A stretch of 10,539 nt of DNA from Treponema sp. (GCA_009786675.1 WQRP01000039.1:2117-12655); one strand, 5' to 3'. Numbered from the stretch's first letter, positions 1 to 7,691 are shown. Notes: generated from the sequence alone by a model not told the origin. A program made the numbers and translations.

Positions 1-1
1 A

Positions 2-3000
2 CAAGGTTCGGTACGCATAATCAATGGAACCGTTTACGGCAACGAGTCGGCGGTGGCAACGGTGCTTAGGAACACGGCTCCCGAAGGCGCGGCCTTGTAT
101 GGCACAGCCTATGGCGGCAGATCCGGCGATATTGACACGTTTGGACCAATAATTGTTACTACCGACAACAGCATACGCGCGGTAAGTGGTGTTCTCCAAA
201 TGGAACGCGATGCCGCGGGCAACGTAAAAGTTCCCAGGACATCCCTTTGGCAGCAGGTTAATTGGCTGCAAAGCTGGGCCCTATCCGGCGGCAGGTATCT
301 TGTCCAATTAAACGATGATGAAGACGGTGGCTTCAGGCTTGCCTTCGACGGCAGGAGCGACATTACGATTACTCTTCGCGGTACAGGGGAAATGCGTGCC
401 ATTATTGGTCTTGGCATTTGGGTATATCACGGTATTACCTTGGTGTTGGACAATAACGTCACCCTACAAGGCAGGGAAGATAACTTTAATACATTGGTAA
501 GGGTCAACGGCGGGACTTTAATCATGAACGATGGCTCGGCGATTACGGGCAATACAGTTAATGGATTCGGATCCGGCGGTGGCGTGTCCGTTGGGGGTAA
601 TGGCACTTTTGTCATGCATGGCGGAAAGATATATGGCAATAGCGCACGGAATGGCGGCGGCGTAATCGTTTTCAGTGGCGGCACGTTCACCATGCATGAC
701 GGAAAAATTAATAACAATAGTAGTGCACAACATGGCGGCGGCGTACACGTCTATCCCGGCGGCACGTTTGCCATGAAGGGCGGGGAAATTTCCGGCAACA
801 CGGCTTCAATGGGCGCTGGTGTGTGTGTTGGACGGGGTGGAAGACCTGCCACGAACCACGCTGATGGAATGTTCGTTATGCATGGCGGAAATATCTTTGG
901 CAATACGGCTTCTTTCGGTGGAGGGGTGGCGGTCGATAGGGACGGTACGTTCGACAAGCGCGACGGGATACTGTCCGGTAATACAGCGAGTTCTGGTGGT
1001 GGCGGGGTATTTATTGTGGACGGTACTTTTGACATGCGCGGCGGTGAAATCTTTGGTAACACCGCAGGAAATCATGGTGGCGGCGTGAGCGTCCAAAGCG
1101 GCATATTTAACATAAGCGACGGTGTCGTTTACGGCAATGAGTTGCATCACGGGGAACGCGGAAATAGAGGCTCTGTCAACTGCGCGGCTTTGAACTTATT
1201 CCGCAGCGATTCAAGCACAGCCCAACATGGCACTTTCTGCGTTTCCGGTGGTTCCTTTTACACGGTGGGTTTTTTGGGCACTACCAACAACACCATACGT
1301 GTGCGGGACGGGGTTTTGTTCGTCCTGGTAACCGGAATAATCGGCGTGCCGACTTCAACGATGGCGGGAACTCCCCTGGCCCTGAATGCCGCGGTTGTCC
1401 CGGCCAACGCGACCAACCAGGCAATTGCTTGGAGTGTGCAAAACGCTGGAACCACCGGCGCGGCCATAAGCGGCAACACGCTTAACACGACGGCCGCTGG
1501 AACGGCGACGATCAGGGCAACCATAGTCGATGGTTTGGCTGTAGGGATTCCATTCGTGCAGGATTTTGCCGTAACGGTGAACCCTTTGTTTATACCGGTA
1601 GCTAATATCTCCAACGTGCCGAACACGGCGACCGTGGGAATTCCCCTGGTTCTAACTGGCACGGTTGCTCCGGCGAACGCGACCAACAGGGCGGTTACCT
1701 GGGGCGTCGCGGACGCCGAAACCACCGGGGCGACAATTGCCGAAGGGAATATCTTTACCGCTACGAATCCTGGGATTGCAAGGGTAAGGGCGATCGTAGC
1801 CAACGGGACGGCTCCGGGAACATACTTCACCATGGACTTTACCGTCTCGGTGCAACCGGCGTTCGTACCGGTATATGAAATAACCGGCGTGCCGGTTTCA
1901 ATGATGGCGGGAACGTCTCTGGTTCTGGCCGGCGCGGTTGTCCCGGATAACGCAACCAACGGAACGATTGCGTGGAGCGTCCATAGCGCGGGGACCACTG
2001 GCGCGAACATCAGCAGCGGCAATACGCTTAACGCCGCGTCCGTTGGGACGGCAACCGTAAGAGCTACCATTGTCAACGGGACGGCCTTGGGGACGAATTT
2101 CGTTAGGGATTTTGAAATAGCCGTAATTGCCGTTCCGCTTATCACTTGGGAAGCAAGCCCCGTCGGTAACCAAACCACAACCGCAATCAACTTTTACTTC
2201 AGTGCCGATCCGGGACTGATGTTTGAGACGAACATTACGATTTCTTCCGTAACGGGCTCGGCAACCAGAAGCATTTTGTCCGGCACCGGGACGACCCGGA
2301 CCTTGACGGTTTTCAATGTAGTCGCCGGAACCGTGTCGGTTTCCATTAGCAGGACTGGAATTGCAAGCGGGTCTCAAACAGTGGCGGTTGTCGCGCCGGA
2401 TGTTACCTGGATCGCAAACGCATCCGGCAACCCAGTAACAACCGCGATAAACTTTAGCTTTAGTCGCGATCCCGGGCCGCTGGTCGCGGCGAACATTGCG
2501 GTTACCTCCGGATCCGGTTCGGCAACGAGAGGCGTGTTGTCCGGCACTGGAACGACCCGGACCTTGACGGTAACTCCCGTAAGCGCCGGAACCGTATCGG
2601 TTTCCATAAACCGGAGCGGCATCGCGGGCGGACCGGAGACGGTGACAATTCTTAGGCCGACCGTAACCGGCGTTACCGTAAGCCCGCCAGCCGCAACCGT
2701 CGCAAGGGGCGGAACGCAGGGCTTTACCGCCACGGTCGCCGGAACCGGCAACCCCCCGCAGGCGGTTAACTGGACAATCGATGGTGGCGGGCCTTCCACC
2801 ATCAACTCTGGTGGTGTACTGACGGTAAATGCCAACGAAAACCGCGCGGCGCTTACGGTGCGGGCGACATCGACCGTTGCCGGTTTCACGAATGTCAGCG
2901 GAACGGCGACGGTGACTTTGACCGGGGTGCCCGGCACAACTCTTGCCGACCGATTGGCCTGGCTGCGAGCAAATGCCCAAAGTGGCGGCGAATACCTGCT

Positions 3001-4414
3001 TGAAATAAGTGGTAACGAAGTTATAACTCCTGCCCAGGCTGCGCTGCCCGCCGGCAGGACTAATCTTACCATTACCCTTCGTGGTGGCGGGGGAATGCAA
3101 AGCATCAGCCTTCCCGCTGCGCCGGGCACAGCCAACGAGGGCTCTATATTTGCCATAGGTTCCGGCGTTACCCTGGTGCTGGACAGCAACGTTACCTTGC
3201 AGGGCAGGAACAACAACGACAGTCTGGTACGAGTTGGAAACGGCGGTGCCTTGGTCATGAACGACGGATCGGTTATCACGGGTAATCGTGGTACTATTCG
3301 AGTTTACGGCGGTGGCGTGCGCGTTGAAAATGGCGGGGTTTTTACCATGAATGGCGGTGAAATATCGGATAATATTGGTAACATCAGTTCTTCTGGCGGC
3401 GGTGTGTTTGTTGACAGTGCCGGAATATTTACCATGTATAGCGGGGTGATTTCCGGTAACAGGGTCGGCCAAAACGGTGGCGGTGTGCTGGTTGTGGGAA
3501 CATTAAACATGCGCGGCGGAACAATTCGCGACAATATTGGCTCAGGCCCCTCCTTTTCTGGTGCTGGCGGCGGTGGCGTGGTTAATGTGGGCACCTTCAA
3601 TATGTGCGGTGGCACAATATCAGGTAATAGTGCTCCTGCGGGCTTCGGCGGCGGTGTGGGTAATACGGCTATCTTTAACATGCGCGGAGGAACAATATCC
3701 GGGAATACCGCTGGAATTAACGCTGGCGGCGGCGGCGTGGCTAATTCAGGAACCTTCAACATGCACGCTGGGATAATCTCGGTTAATTCCACTGGTGGCG
3801 GCGGCGGTGGTGTCCGCAATGAGGGCACTTTCGTCATGCACGATGGGACAATTTCTGGTAATTACACTCAGGGTTCTATGGGTGTTCTTCTTCCGAGTGG
3901 CGGCGGCGTGTGGAATTCTGGTGTTTTTGACATGCGTAATGGTACAATTTCCGACAATCGTACTTATTCTGGCTCGGCCACCGGTGGTGGCGGTGTGTTT
4001 AATCGTGATGGCATTTTTACCATGTACAATGGGACAATATCCGGAAACGTTACCAGGTTTTCTGGTGGCGGCGTGCGTGTTTACACGGGATATTTTTATA
4101 TGCACGGCGGGACAATATCCGGCAATGATGTAAGGAACGGCGGTGGTGGAGGCATTGGTGTTTTGACAGGAACCTTCCGAATAAGCAACGGCATCATTCA
4201 CGGCAACGAGGAAACATTGGCGGCGGGGCTTAGAAACACGGTTGCCTCTGGTGGCGCGGCATTATCGGACTTCGGTCTTGGCACGGTTCAACGCGGTACT
4301 TTTTCCAACGGCGTGTTTACCCTGTTGGAAACTTTGCCTTCTGGTGTTGGCGGCTTTTCCGTCAGCGACACCATAGAAGTGATGAATGGCATCTTGATAA
4401 GACCGCAGCTATAG
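2..4414 (+). CDS. Giant repeat surface/secreted protein (Pmp-like beta-helix modules plus Ig-like domains), 5' partial
   Basis: The window holds 1470 residues of this protein, ending with TAG at 4412-4414. A GTG at 53 could be read as a start, but the same frame is open back to base 2 and already encodes a module end (VRIINGTVYGNE), so the start lies upstream. Numbering from base 2: end of an upstream module (about 1-80); module 1 (81-445) with a linker containing ITITLRG and LVLDNNVTLQGR, then Pmp-like repeats; three 90-residue Ig/BIG2-like domains (446-710); two 87-residue Ig-like repeats (714-885); one more BIG2-like domain (886-977); module 2 (979-1470) with a matching linker (LTITLRG, LVLDSNVTLQGR) and repeats. 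The repeats carry GGGV and I-x-GN motifs, as in Chlamydia Pmp proteins and other parallel beta-helix adhesins. A role in adhesion or surface display is inferred. The C-terminus stops at a module boundary: I see no autotransporter barrel, LPXTG or membrane segment. Any signal peptide would be outside the window. Confidence 0.85.
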   Translation, partial: QGSVRIINGTVYGNESAVATVLRNTAPEGAALYGTAYGGRSGDIDTFGPIIVTTDNSIRAVSGVLQMERDAAGNVKVPRTSLWQQVNWLQSWALSGGRYLVQLNDDEDGGFRLAFDGRSDITITLRGTGEMRAIIGLGIWVYHGITLVLDNNVTLQGREDNFNTLVRVNGGTLIMNDGSAITGNTVNGFGSGGGVSVGGNGTFVMHGGKIYGNSARNGGGVIVFSGGTFTMHDGKINNNSSAQHGGGVHVYPGGTFAMKGGEISGNTASMGAGVCVGRGGRPATNHADGMFVMHGGNIFGNTASFGGGVAVDRDGTFDKRDGILSGNTASSGGGGVFIVDGTFDMRGGEIFGNTAGNHGGGVSVQSGIFNISDGVVYGNELHHGERGNRGSVNCAALNLFRSDSSTAQHGTFCVSGGSFYTVGFLGTTNNTIRVRDGVLFVLVTGIIGVPTSTMAGTPLALNAAVVPANATNQAIAWSVQNAGTTGAAISGNTLNTTAAGTATIRATIVDGLAVGIPFVQDFAVTVNPLFIPVANISNVPNTATVGIPLVLTGTVAPANATNRAVTWGVADAETTGATIAEGNIFTATNPGIARVRAIVANGTAPGTYFTMDFTVSVQPAFVPVYEITGVPVSMMAGTSLVLAGAVVPDNATNGTIAWSVHSAGTTGANISSGNTLNAASVGTATVRATIVNGTALGTNFVRDFEIAVIAVPLITWEASPVGNQTTTAINFYFSADPGLMFETNITISSVTGSATRSILSGTGTTRTLTVFNVVAGTVSVSISRTGIASGSQTVAVVAPDVTWIANASGNPVTTAINFSFSRDPGPLVAANIAVTSGSGSATRGVLSGTGTTRTLTVTPVSAGTVSVSINRSGIAGGPETVTILRPTVTGVTVSPPAATVARGGTQGFTATVAGTGNPPQAVNWTIDGGGPSTINSGGVLTVNANENRAALTVRATSTVAGFTNVSGTATVTLTGVPGTTLADRLAWLRANAQSGGEYLLEISGNEVITPAQAALPAGRTNLTITLRGGGGMQSISLPAAPGTANEGSIFAIGSGVTLVLDSNVTLQGRNNNDSLVRVGNGGALVMNDGSVITGNRGTIRVYGGGVRVENGGVFTMNGGEISDNIGNISSSGGGVFVDSAGIFTMYSGVISGNRVGQNGGGVLVVGTLNMRGGTIRDNIGSGPSFSGAGGGGVVNVGTFNMCGGTISGNSAPAGFGGGVGNTAIFNMRGGTISGNTAGINAGGGGVANSGTFNMHAGIISVNSTGGGGGGVRNEGTFVMHDGTISGNYTQGSMGVLLPSGGGVWNSGVFDMRNGTISDNRTYSGSATGGGGVFNRDGIFTMYNGTISGNVTRFSGGGVRVYTGYFYMHGGTISGNDVRNGGGGGIGVLTGTFRISNGIIHGNEETLAAGLRNTVASGGAALSDFGLGTVQRGTFSNGVFTLLETLPSGVGGFSVSDTIEVMNGILIRPQL
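509..1141 (+). repeat. Pmp-like beta-helix repeat array, module 1 (about 8 units)
   Basis: This is a run of about eight protein-level tandem units of 24-36 residues, each of the form G-T-F-x-M-x-G-G-x-I-x-GN-T-A...GGGV. The units are diverged at DNA level, so the array is old and under selection, not a fresh expansion. The last unit (IFNISDGVVYGNE) has the module-closing form also seen at the left window edge and near 4180-4210. One unit carries an insertion with GRPATNHAD at about 838-866. Confidence 0.8.
1337..2125 (+). repeat. Three tandem Ig/BIG2-like domains of about 90 residues
   Basis: Three successive copies begin at 1337, 1607 and 1880; the shared GTGCC word lies at 1346, 1616 and 1889, giving periods of 270 and 273 bases. 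Each reads roughly: GVP, AGT-P-L-x-L, V-x-PANATN-x-x-I-x-W-x-V, TTGA-x-I, GTA-x-x-RA-x-I-V-x-G. This matches bacterial Ig-like group 2 domains, which commonly act as stalks or spacers in surface proteins. The middle copy is the most diverged. Confidence 0.8.
2141..2656 (+). repeat. Two tandem 87-residue Ig-like repeats
   Basis: Two copies start at 2141 (ITWEASPVGN) and 2402 (VTWIANASGN), a 261-base period. They share TTAINF-x-FS-x-DPG, SATR-x-x-LSGTGTTRTLTV and AGTVSVSI. The stretch 2279-2310 and its counterpart 2540-2571 differ at only 2 of 32 bases, so this pair is a more recent duplication, or more recently homogenised, than the three preceding Ig domains. A single unrelated BIG2-like domain follows at 2657-2935. 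Confidence 0.75.
3242..4210 (+). repeat. Pmp-like beta-helix repeat array, module 2 (about 12 units)
   Basis: About twelve units of the same class as module 1 occur here, with a tighter consensus of F-N-M-x-GGTISGN followed by GGGGV. Asparagine, glycine and short aliphatic residues at regular spacing fit a parallel beta-helix. Several units contain in-frame GGC/GGT runs (3724-3740 and 3794-3812) that could slip by whole codons. The array closes with FRISNGIIHGNE and a tail (TIEVMNGILIRPQL) that ends the protein. Confidence 0.8.
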
Positions 4415-4427
4415 CGATATCCGAAAA

Positions 4428-4448
4428 GGGGGGGTGCAAATTCCCCCC
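4428..4448 (+). terminator. GC hairpin after the repeat-protein gene, possible terminator
   Basis: Seven G (4428-4434) and six C (4443-4448) flank an 8-base loop, starting 13 bases after the stop codon. The position fits a terminator, but no T-run follows (the next bases are GCCTAGG), so it is not a classic intrinsic terminator. It may instead act with Rho or stabilise the 3' end. Confidence 0.4.
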
Positions 4449-4459
4449 GCCTAGGTGCC

Positions 4460-4488
4460 TTGACAGCTTTCCGCCCTTGTGTTACTGT
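4460..4488 (+). promoter_or_regulatory. Sigma70-type promoter for trpB2
   Basis: A perfect -35 TTGACA (4460-4465) is followed after 17 bases by TACTGT (4483-4488), a weak -10 helped by an upstream TGT (extended -10). Transcription would start near 4495, giving a leader of about 30 bases that contains the Shine-Dalgarno AGGAG (4514-4518). I see no attenuator or T-box in this short leader. Confidence 0.55.
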
Positions 4489-4524
4489 ACACAGAAACAA
4501 GCGCTGGCGCGAAAGGAGCAGGAC

Positions 4525-5907
4525 ATGAAACAAAAAATCCCCACCAGGATCTACCTTAACGAGGACGAGATGCCCAAGGCCTGGTACAACCTCAGGGCCG
4601 ACATGAAGGAAAAGCCGGATCCGATGCTGCATCCCGGAACCCTGGAACCCGTGTCCCCGGCGGATCTGGAACCGGTGTTCTGCAAGGAGGCGGCCAGGCA
4701 GGAACTGGACGAGACTAGCCGCTTCGTTCCCATTCCAGACGGCATAATGGATTTTTACCGTGCCTTCCGCCCCTCGCCGCTGATCCGGGCCTATTACCTT
4801 GAAAAGGCCCTGGACACCCCGGCCGAGATTTACTACAAGTTCGAGGGAACCAACACCTCCGGCTCGCACAAGCTGAATTCGGCGGGCCCCCAGGCGTTTT
4901 ACGCCAGGGAGGAGGGCCTGGCCTCGCTCGCCACGGAAACGGGGGCGGGGCAGTGGGGCTCGGCCATGTCGATGGCCTGCGCCTTCTTCGGGCTTGGCCT
5001 TACGGTCTACATGGTAAAGGTAAGCTCCGAGCAGAAGCCGTACCGCAAGACACTTATGGAAACCTACGGGGCCAGGGTGGTTCCCTCGCCGTCGGACACC
5101 ACCCGGGCGGGGCGGAAAATCCTGGGTGAGGATCCGGGCGCCGGCGGTTCCCTGGGCTGCGCCATTTCCGAGGCAATCGAAAGCGCGGTCGGCACCGAGA
5201 AATGCCGTTACGTGCTGGGCAGCGTTCTTAACCACGTAATGCTTCACCAGACGGTGATCGGCCTGGAGACGAAAACCGCGATGGACAAGCACGGCATAAG
5301 GCCCAACGTCGTCATCGGCTGCGCTGGGGGGGGATCCAATCTCGGCGGCCTTATCGCGCCCTTTATGGGGGAAAAGATTGCCGGGAAACTCGACGCGCGT
5401 TTCATAGCCGTGGAGCCGGTCTCCTGCCCCACCTTTACCAGGGGGCGCTACGTCTACGACTTCGGCGACACGGCGAACGTTACCCCGCTTTTGCGGATGT
5501 ACACCCTAGGCTCGGGCTTCGTCCCGTCCTCCGGGCACGCCGGCGGCCTGCGCTACCACGGCATGAGTCCCGTGCTGTCAAAGCTGTACCGCGACGGGCT
5601 TCTGGAAGCCCGCGCCGAATCGCAGGTTGCCGTGTTCGAGGCCGCAATCCGGTTCATGAAGGCGGAGGGAATCCTTCCCGCCCCGGAATCCTCCCACGCG
5701 ATCAAGGTCGCAATTGACGAGGCCTTGGAGTGCAGGCGGACCGGCGAGAAAAAGGTGATCCTTTTCGGGCTTTCCGGGACTGGTTATTTCGACATGACGG
5801 CCTACAAGTCGTACAACGCCGGAACCATGGAGGATTTTGTTCCAGGCGACGCCGACCTGGAGAAAGGGTTCGCGTCGATCCCGGACATTCCGCAGAACAG
5901 GCCTTAG
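4525..5907 (+). CDS. trpB: Tryptophan synthase beta chain, TrpB2 type (PLP-dependent)
   Basis: This 460-residue cytoplasmic enzyme is expected to condense indole with L-serine to give L-tryptophan. The ATG at 4525 is chosen because AGGAG lies 6 bases upstream; the TTG at 4477 in the same frame overlaps the promoter. Visible hallmarks are GSHKLNSA with the PLP-binding lysine K116, ETGAGQWG with the catalytic glutamate E138, the phosphate-binding loop GGGSN (268-272), the GHAGGLRYHGMSP block (337-349), PAPESSHA (385-392) and LSGTGYFDM near the C-terminus. These blocks and the N-terminal extension of roughly 80 residues mark the TrpB2 subfamily, not the TrpB1 of standard trp operons. No trpA or other trp gene is adjacent, so salvage of free indole is a reasonable inference. 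All expected catalytic residues are present. The gene converges with the GH43 gene, 37 bases away. Confidence 0.93.
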   Translation: MKQKIPTRIYLNEDEMPKAWYNLRADMKEKPDPMLHPGTLEPVSPADLEPVFCKEAARQELDETSRFVPIPDGIMDFYRAFRPSPLIRAYYLEKALDTPAEIYYKFEGTNTSGSHKLNSAGPQAFYAREEGLASLATETGAGQWGSAMSMACAFFGLGLTVYMVKVSSEQKPYRKTLMETYGARVVPSPSDTTRAGRKILGEDPGAGGSLGCAISEAIESAVGTEKCRYVLGSVLNHVMLHQTVIGLETKTAMDKHGIRPNVVIGCAGGGSNLGGLIAPFMGEKIAGKLDARFIAVEPVSCPTFTRGRYVYDFGDTANVTPLLRMYTLGSGFVPSSGHAGGLRYHGMSPVLSKLYRDGLLEARAESQVAVFEAAIRFMKAEGILPAPESSHAIKVAIDEALECRRTGEKKVILFGLSGTGYFDMTAYKSYNAGTMEDFVPGDADLEKGFASIPDIPQNRP

Positions 5908-5944
5908 GGTTTCCGGAACAAAAACCGTGCTCGACGATAAGGTG

Positions 5945-7522
5945 TTATTCCCCCTCGTACCCGTTGTACGCGAACTCGCCAAACCGCGCGAACTTTCCGC
6001 CCGCCTCCACGCCGTTGGACGAGGCGTACATGCCTATCGTCGTGCCGACGAAACCCCCGGCAACGTCGGTGCTTAGAATTCTCGCGTCGGCATTTCCGCA
6101 CACCACCGTGTAGTTTTGCCCGTCCTGCCCGTACCCAAAGGAAAGCTCCTGGCCCTTGGCGATAATTCGCAGGAAAATACCGGCGTCGGTTGGGACCTTG
6201 CAGTTATGTTCGGCCAGGATTGTTTCCTCGCCGTTGTCGCACTTTATAAGCCGCAGTACCCTGTCGTCGTTTTTCAGCGTAAGCACGAATTGGTAATGGT
6301 ATTTGTGGTTTTGAAATATCACAAGCCCGGCGCATTCGTTTTCCGCGTCGGGCCGGAACTGCATGTGCGCGTGCGCGCCGAAGCTCATGTGCTGCTGCCT
6401 AATGCAGCAGTAGCTTACGGTGTTCAGTTTCGTGATAGGGTTTTTGTTAAGCCGCAGATGCAGGCCCTTTTCCGGATCCGAGTTTTTGATCGCGTAGTCC
6501 TCGGTTGCCGGGTTGCGTAGGAACAGCATGTTCATCGGGAACTCAGGGATCTTGCCGAAGTCGTAGGACGTGCAGAACTTTCCCGTGCCCGGTGCGAGAT
6601 CCGGGGCGCGCTCCGTTTCCTGCACCAGGCCTATGCCGTAGTTTGCGACCGGCCATCCGTCCTCCCAGGACACCGGCACCAGAAAGGTTTCCCTGCCCAA
6701 ATTCCTGTACCGCCCGCCGTAGGGCCTGGAAGCCAAGAGCACCATCCACCATTCGCCGCTCGGGGTTTCCACCAGATCCCCGTGGCCCACGTTCACGATG
6801 GGGTAGTCCCGCCCCAGATGCCGGTGGGTCAGTATCGGGTTGCACTTGTGGCCCTCGTAGTATCCAGTAAGTGTTTTGCTGCGGGCGACGGTGATGGCGT
6901 GTTCGTGGGCCGTGCCGCCCTCGGATATTAACAGATAATAGTATTCGCCTATTTTGTAGACGTGCGGGCCCTCCGGCCACACGGCGTTCTTAAGCGCGCT
7001 GTGCCAAATCGCGTGGCGCTCGCCCACCAGTTCCATCTTCGCAAGGTCAAGTTCCTGCAGGTAGATCTCGTTGTCGCCGTAGTACTTCCCCCCCTCCCTG
7101 CGTTCGCAGGTTCCGTGGTAATAGCATTTGCCGTCCGTGTCGAAGAACAGCGAAGGGTCAATGCCGTTCGCCCCCTCGATGTAGTGCGGATCCGACCAGG
7201 GCCCCCTGGGTTCCGTGGCCGTCACGACGAAATTGCCGCCGCCTGACACGTTGGTGGTTATCATGTAAAACGTGCCGTCGTGGTAACGAATCGTCGGCGC
7301 GAATATTCCCCGCGAAACCTCGGCCCCTTCCAACGGCAACTGCCCGGGTCTGTCGAGCACGTTGCCAATCTGTCGCCAGTGGATCAGGTCCGTGCTGTGG
7401 AATATCGGCACGCCCGGAAAATAGGCGAAGGTCGACGCGACCAGGTAAAAATCCTTGCCAACCCTGCACACGGAAGGATCCGGGTAGAAACCGGGCAGAA
7501 TTGGGTTCCTAAAAATCTTCAT
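5945..7522 (-). CDS. Glycoside hydrolase family 43, beta-xylosidase type
   Basis: This 525-residue enzyme is expected to release xylose (or arabinose) from the non-reducing end of xylo-oligosaccharides. The N-terminal five-bladed propeller (about 1-310) has the three GH43 acids: D15 in GFYPDPS (base), D122 in NGIDPS (pKa modulator) and E184 in WPEGPH (acid). H248 in VGHGD is also conserved. Residues about 315-525 form the beta-sandwich domain typical of GH43 beta-xylosidases (subfamilies 11/12 by resemblance). There is no signal peptide (it starts MKIFRNPILPGFYPDPS), so it should act in the cytoplasm on imported oligosaccharides. The ATG at 7522 has AGAGG (7529-7533) 6 bases upstream. No transporter or other xylan gene is in the window; its divergent neighbour is the transposase-like gene. 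Alpha-L-arabinofuranosidase activity is the main alternative. Confidence 0.92.
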   Translation of the reverse strand: MKIFRNPILPGFYPDPSVCRVGKDFYLVASTFAYFPGVPIFHSTDLIHWRQIGNVLDRPGQLPLEGAEVSRGIFAPTIRYHDGTFYMITTNVSGGGNFVVTATEPRGPWSDPHYIEGANGIDPSLFFDTDGKCYYHGTCERREGGKYYGDNEIYLQELDLAKMELVGERHAIWHSALKNAVWPEGPHVYKIGEYYYLLISEGGTAHEHAITVARSKTLTGYYEGHKCNPILTHRHLGRDYPIVNVGHGDLVETPSGEWWMVLLASRPYGGRYRNLGRETFLVPVSWEDGWPVANYGIGLVQETERAPDLAPGTGKFCTSYDFGKIPEFPMNMLFLRNPATEDYAIKNSDPEKGLHLRLNKNPITKLNTVSYCCIRQQHMSFGAHAHMQFRPDAENECAGLVIFQNHKYHYQFVLTLKNDDRVLRLIKCDNGEETILAEHNCKVPTDAGIFLRIIAKGQELSFGYGQDGQNYTVVCGNADARILSTDVAGGFVGTTIGMYASSNGVEAGGKFARFGEFAYNGYEGE

Positions 7523-7559
7523 TCGTTACCTCTTTCGGCTTTGTATGATTTTGTCTCAC

Positions 7560-7590
7560 AGTATACCACAAAAAATTGACTCCGGGGCAA
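7560..7590 (-). promoter_or_regulatory. Extended -10 promoter for the GH43 gene
   Basis: Read on the minus strand, TGG-TATACT is an extended -10 (TATACT at 7565-7560). The best -35 is TTGCCC (7590-7585), with a long 19-base spacer, so the promoter probably relies on the extended -10 or an activator. Transcription would start near 7553, leaving a leader of about 31 bases with the AGAGG ribosome binding site. Its elements interleave with those of the plus-strand promoter. Confidence 0.5.
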
Positions 7591-7601
7591 TTATTGGTAT
7601 A
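7562..7601. promoter_or_regulatory. Nested dyad symmetry between the divergent promoters, candidate operator
   Basis: TATACCA (7562-7568) and TGGTATA (7595-7601) form a perfect 7-base inverted repeat around 26 bases. Nested inside, AATTG (7574-7578) and CAATT (7588-7592) form a second inverted repeat around 9 bases. The two centres, about 7581.5 and 7583, nearly coincide. The outer arms carry the extended -10 of each promoter and the inner arms lie in the -35 regions. The outer symmetry partly follows from two divergent TGGTATA -10 boxes; the inner one does not. Confidence 0.4.
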
Positions 7602-7603
7602 AT
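7576..7603 (+). promoter_or_regulatory. Near-consensus promoter for the transposase-like gene
   Basis: TTGACT (7576-7581), a 16-base spacer and a perfect TATAAT (7598-7603) preceded by TGG (extended -10) predict a start near 7610. This leaves a leader of about 80 bases before the ATG at 7692. The leader has no obvious strong hairpin or Shine-Dalgarno. A second weak -10-like TAAAAT lies at 7668-7673 but has no -35. Confidence 0.6.
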
Positions 7604-7691
7604 GGCCAACCCCCTTAGCTAAATTCACGCGGGAAAATTTCACTCCCAAAAGTCTGCCGGTGGGTGTTAAAATACTTCTATTGGGTAAAGT

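Noticed and set aside
53..55. GTG at 53 as the start of the repeat protein
   Set aside because: The frame is open to base 2 and the upstream residues (VRIINGTVYGNE) match module closers inside the protein; there is no ribosome binding site. The gene is cut by the window edge.
1898..3472. Antisense open frame of 524 codons (-), and another at 1258-2190 (-)
   Set aside because: The translations are low-complexity mirrors of the repeat gene (rich in Arg, Gly, Pro, Ala and Val) with no recognisable domain or ribosome binding site. Repetitive GC-rich coding DNA readily leaves the opposite strand open.
509..4210. Tandem arrays as a CRISPR or DNA satellite
   Set aside because: The periodicity is at protein level in an open frame, unit lengths vary and DNA identity between units is low; there are no direct repeats with unique spacers.
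4477..4479. TTG at 4477 as the trpB2 start
   Set aside because: It lies between the -35 and -10 boxes, and ATG 4525 has a good AGGAG 6 bases upstream.
5908..5926. Possible bidirectional terminator between the converging trpB2 and GH43 genes (GGTTT and AAACC arms, TTCCGGAA palindrome)
   Set aside because: The stem is only 5 bases and AT-rich with a 9-base loop, and there is no proper T-run; too weak to call.
7641..7668. Imperfect inverted repeat in the leader of the transposase-like gene (CACTCCCA and TGGGTGTT)
   Set aside because: Only 6 of 8 positions pair; it could be chance, and no terminal-repeat partner is seen after 8897.
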